This document shows, piece by piece, positions 3,909 to 6,221 of a stretch of 6,221 nucleotides of DNA. How positions within the stretch are numbered: the first letter of the stretch is position 1; the number at the start of each line of letters is the position of its first letter. The position numbers were made by a program, and so were the translations under genes. A model generated the notes under the pieces. That model had not been told where the DNA came from, searched no databases, and saw only the letters and a program-made list of their open reading frames with translations. The DNA is from Aquificota bacterium (lineage in GTDB: Bacteria > Aquificota > Aquificia > Aquificales > Hydrogenothermaceae): assembly GCA_013153765.1 (NCBI GenBank), contig JAADDT010000037.1:1-6221 (forward strand). The letters run 5' to 3'.

Positions 3909-6221
3909 TCAAAATAAGGTATTTATACTAAATTCTAACCTGTACCGGTCTTCCCCCGTTTTCCTGTCCAGCTTGAAAGCAACGTCAAACAGAAAAGAGC
4001 CTACAGGCGTCGGCACGTAAACGCCCGTCCCTGCCGTTTTCCTCATGTACAGCCCCTTCAGGTCTGTAAAGTCCACGTAAACGTTCCCCATGTCAACGAA
4101 GGAAAATCCGTAAAGGTTAAATCTGGTAAACAGAGGGTATCTTACTTCGTTGTTAAACAGGAGCAGGCTGTTTCCTCCAGTTCCGTACTTGCCTGCCACC
4201 TTCTCGTATCCAAATCCCCTGAAGTTTGATACGCCCCCTAAAAAGAACCTTTCGGAAGGAGGAAGGGAGTTGAGGCTTTTGAATATGTATCCTGCGGTTA
4301 TTTTTTGTGAAAACGTTAAAAAGCCCATAGGGATGTAGTACCTGCCGGAAAGGTACGTTTTGAAAAACTTAATGTCCTTAAACTCCCTCTCAACCAGAGC
4401 CGTAATGTGGTATCCCCCCTTCGGATTGGTTTTCGGCTTCCTGTGGTCGTCCAGCACGGCAAAGCTTAGCTTCAGCGTGTTAAAAAAGCTGTCAGGGTAA
4501 ACGGTCTGGTTTAACAGGGTGTTTTTCAGGTAAGAAAGGGTAAGCTCCTGCTTTATCCACTTGTTAGGCTTCCTGCTTACCTTCATCTCGTAGCCGTAGA
4601 GCTTCAGGTCGTAGATTGAGTGGTACTGGTAAGTCTTCAGGTACGAGCCGAAAACTCCAGTCCTTTTAGGTAGTAGTCTGTTTCCAAACGTAAACTTGTA
4701 GAAAAAGCCCAAATCCGTCTTTTCCACGTAAGCCGAGGTCTCAAATCCGTAGCTGAACAGGTTTTTCAGCCTTACGGCGGCGGAAAGCTTGAGCTTTTGC
4801 TCACTGCTGTATCCTATCAGCCCTTGGAAAGAGCCCCTCTTGTCCTCGTGCAGTACGAAAATCCTGTTTACCTGTTTTTCCTGCCGGTCTATCTCAACGT
4901 AAGGGTTTATGGCGTCAAATATGTGTGTGTAGTAAAGAAAGTCAAGCTCGTTGTCAAACTCCTCTTTAGAGTAAAACCTGTCTGTTGACATGTTTTTTTC
5001 AAGCATTACAGGGTTCAGGTGCCAAGTGCCGTAAAAAAACACTATCCCGTTTTTATACCTTTCACCTTTCTTTGCCTCTATTACCGCATCTGCATAAATG
5101 GTTTTACCTTCCTTGTGGAAAGAAACGTCAAGGAAAGCGTCCCCCTCAAAGTATCCTTCCTCTTTTAGCTTTTTCTTTACCTTCTTCAGTGTGTCCAGCA
5201 GGAAGAAAGGGTCGTATCTGGCTGGCAGGTCAACGTCAACCTTAAAGTCTATGTTTTTTATTTTCAGGCTACGGAGCATAAAAAGGTATCCCCTATTAAA
5301 CTTAACCTCCAGAACCACCGTCTTGTCTTCCCTGTCCACCTTTTCGTTCAGGCTGTAGCTGGCGTTCAGGTATCCTTTGTTGTAGAGGCTGTCAACCGTT
5401 TTCTGGAGAAACTTTTTTATCTCCACCGGCTTATAAACCTTCCCTTCAAGCTTTTTGAAAAACCTTTTTACCTTTTCAACGTCCGTCTCAACCACCGCTT
5501 TTTTAAGCGTGTACGGAGAGCCTTCCACCACCGTGAAATATATGTCCGTAGTAAGCTTCTTAAAATCCTCCACAAAGGAGGGTATCACTCTCGCATCCAG
5601 ATATCCCCTTTCCCTGTAAAACTTTTCTATCCTTTCGGTGGACTGTACCAGCTGGTAGTAATTAAAGCCGTTTTCCTCAAATGTAAGGAGCTTTTTTAGT
5701 TCTTCTTCGCTGAAGGCTTTGTTTCCGGAAAAGTGTATCCTGTACTTTATTCCCAGCTCCGCATAAACGACCACGTCCATCTCGTCCCCGTCAGGTCTGA
5801 AGCTGACCACGTTAACAAAGGCGTCGTAAAAGCCCTTTTTGTACAAAAACTGCTGTATCCTGTCTATGCTGGAGGTTATTTCCGAAAGCCTGAAAAGTGA
5901 GCCTTTCTTTATGCCGGAGTGCTTTACTGCCTCCTCCTTCAGCTTGTCGCTTACGGGACGGGAAAACCTGATTATAACGTCCCCGACCTCAACCTCCTTC
6001 CCCTCGTCAATCTCTATCTGTACGCTGACGTTTCCCTTCTTGTCTATGCGAGAATGGAGGTAAACCTGCACGAATGGAAAGCCGTTGTCCATATAAAACT
6101 TTTTCAGTCTGGTATAAACATTGTGCAGTAGCTTCAGCTCAACAGGGTATCCTTCAACAAGCCCTGTAATTGCTATTATCTCCCGCCTCCAGAACGAGTA
6201 GTTGCCGGTTATCTGTATGTC
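3909..6221 (-). CDS. Omp85 (BamA/TamA) family outer-membrane assembly protein, N-terminus cut off
   Basis: Members of this family insert or translocate beta-barrel proteins at the outer membrane. The frame is open to the right edge, giving 770 visible residues; the ATG at 6092 is internal, because 43 further codons upstream (starting DIQITGNYSF) complete a POTRA domain. The signal peptide lies outside the window. Counting from the first visible residue, I see about six POTRA repeats: 1-76, 79-157, 159-235, 238-312, 315-389 and 391-459. They show recurring marks such as LKKFYMDNGFPFVQV, LYKKGFYDAFV, FYRERGYLDARV, LYNKGYLNASY and LKEEGYFEGDAFL. The barrel covers about 462-770, with the loop-6 motif FFLGGVSNFRGF (RGF at 668-670) and a C-terminal strand ending RLEFSINTLF with terminal Phe. 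E. coli BamA has five POTRAs and TamA three, so neither name is safe. No BAM lipoprotein or OmpH/Skp gene is visible beside it. tatB and tatC follow. Confidence 0.93.
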   Translation of the reverse strand, partial: DIQITGNYSFWRREIIAITGLVEGYPVELKLLHNVYTRLKKFYMDNGFPFVQVYLHSRIDKKGNVSVQIEIDEGKEVEVGDVIIRFSRPVSDKLKEEAVKHSGIKKGSLFRLSEITSSIDRIQQFLYKKGFYDAFVNVVSFRPDGDEMDVVVYAELGIKYRIHFSGNKAFSEEELKKLLTFEENGFNYYQLVQSTERIEKFYRERGYLDARVIPSFVEDFKKLTTDIYFTVVEGSPYTLKKAVVETDVEKVKRFFKKLEGKVYKPVEIKKFLQKTVDSLYNKGYLNASYSLNEKVDREDKTVVLEVKFNRGYLFMLRSLKIKNIDFKVDVDLPARYDPFFLLDTLKKVKKKLKEEGYFEGDAFLDVSFHKEGKTIYADAVIEAKKGERYKNGIVFFYGTWHLNPVMLEKNMSTDRFYSKEEFDNELDFLYYTHIFDAINPYVEIDRQEKQVNRIFVLHEDKRGSFQGLIGYSSEQKLKLSAAVRLKNLFSYGFETSAYVEKTDLGFFYKFTFGNRLLPKRTGVFGSYLKTYQYHSIYDLKLYGYEMKVSRKPNKWIKQELTLSYLKNTLLNQTVYPDSFFNTLKLSFAVLDDHRKPKTNPKGGYHITALVEREFKDIKFFKTYLSGRYYIPMGFLTFSQKITAGYIFKSLNSLPPSERFFLGGVSNFRGFGYEKVAGKYGTGGNSLLLFNNEVRYPLFTRFNLYGFSFVDMGNVYVDFTDLKGLYMRKTAGTGVYVPTPVGSFLFDVAFKLDRKTGEDRYRLEFSINTLF

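Noticed and set aside
4985..5358. Plus-strand open frames of 86 codons opposite the Omp85 gene
   Set aside because: They are antisense to well-formed POTRA repeats, overlap each other in different frames and contain no family motif.
1..6221. CRISPR array, insertion sequence, tRNA/rRNA gene, riboswitch or phage genes
   Set aside because: The strand is about 98% covered by seven recognisable protein genes; no spaced repeats, transposase, integrase or structured RNA signal was seen by eye.

Overview
The window is a compact stretch of bacterial chromosome with every real gene on the minus strand, so in transcription order it reads from the right edge to the left. The proteins are Gram-negative in type (an Omp85 outer-membrane protein and a Tat translocase). 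They are rich in Lys, Glu and Ile, use AGA/AGG and ATA codons freely, and the base composition is in the mid-40s % GC by eye. Together with very short intergenic gaps this suggests a thermophilic, deep-branching Gram-negative bacterium, most likely of the Aquificota. That placement is an inference from style and not from a marker gene.

Layout in transcription order: (1) an Omp85/BamA-TamA family outer-membrane protein, cut by the right edge, with about six POTRA repeats and a 16-strand-type barrel (6221-3909); (2) a TatB/TatA-type subunit (3872-3564); (3) TatC (3563-2796), whose ATG directly follows the tatB stop; (4) a soluble three-PAS diguanylate cyclase (2743-1244); (5) a flavin reductase-like FMN-binding split-barrel protein (1234-626); (6) a Fur-family metalloregulator (622-191); (7) the N-terminal 70 codons of MobA, the molybdenum cofactor guanylyltransferase (212 to beyond position 1), whose start lies inside the Fur gene. 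The junctions are 36, 0, 52, 9, 3 and -22 bases. One long transcript is possible, with plausible internal promoters only in the 36- and 52-base gaps.

A common theme is envelope and redox cofactor biology. Tat exports folded cofactor-bearing enzymes, and MobA makes the bis-MGD cofactor carried by the major class of Tat-exported molybdoenzymes. The Omp85 protein inserts outer-membrane proteins. The flavin reductase and Fur protein form a tightly coupled redox/iron pair, and the diguanylate cyclase has a cysteine-bearing N-terminal PAS domain that could sense redox state or a metal. These links are inferences from gene order.

No RNA gene, CRISPR array, insertion sequence, integrase or long repeat was seen. 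There is no gene-free stretch longer than 52 bases. I did not find a convincing wholly new system. The points most worth following up are the large POTRA number of the Omp85 protein, the mixed Fur/PerR signature of the regulator, and the cysteine PAS of the cyclase.
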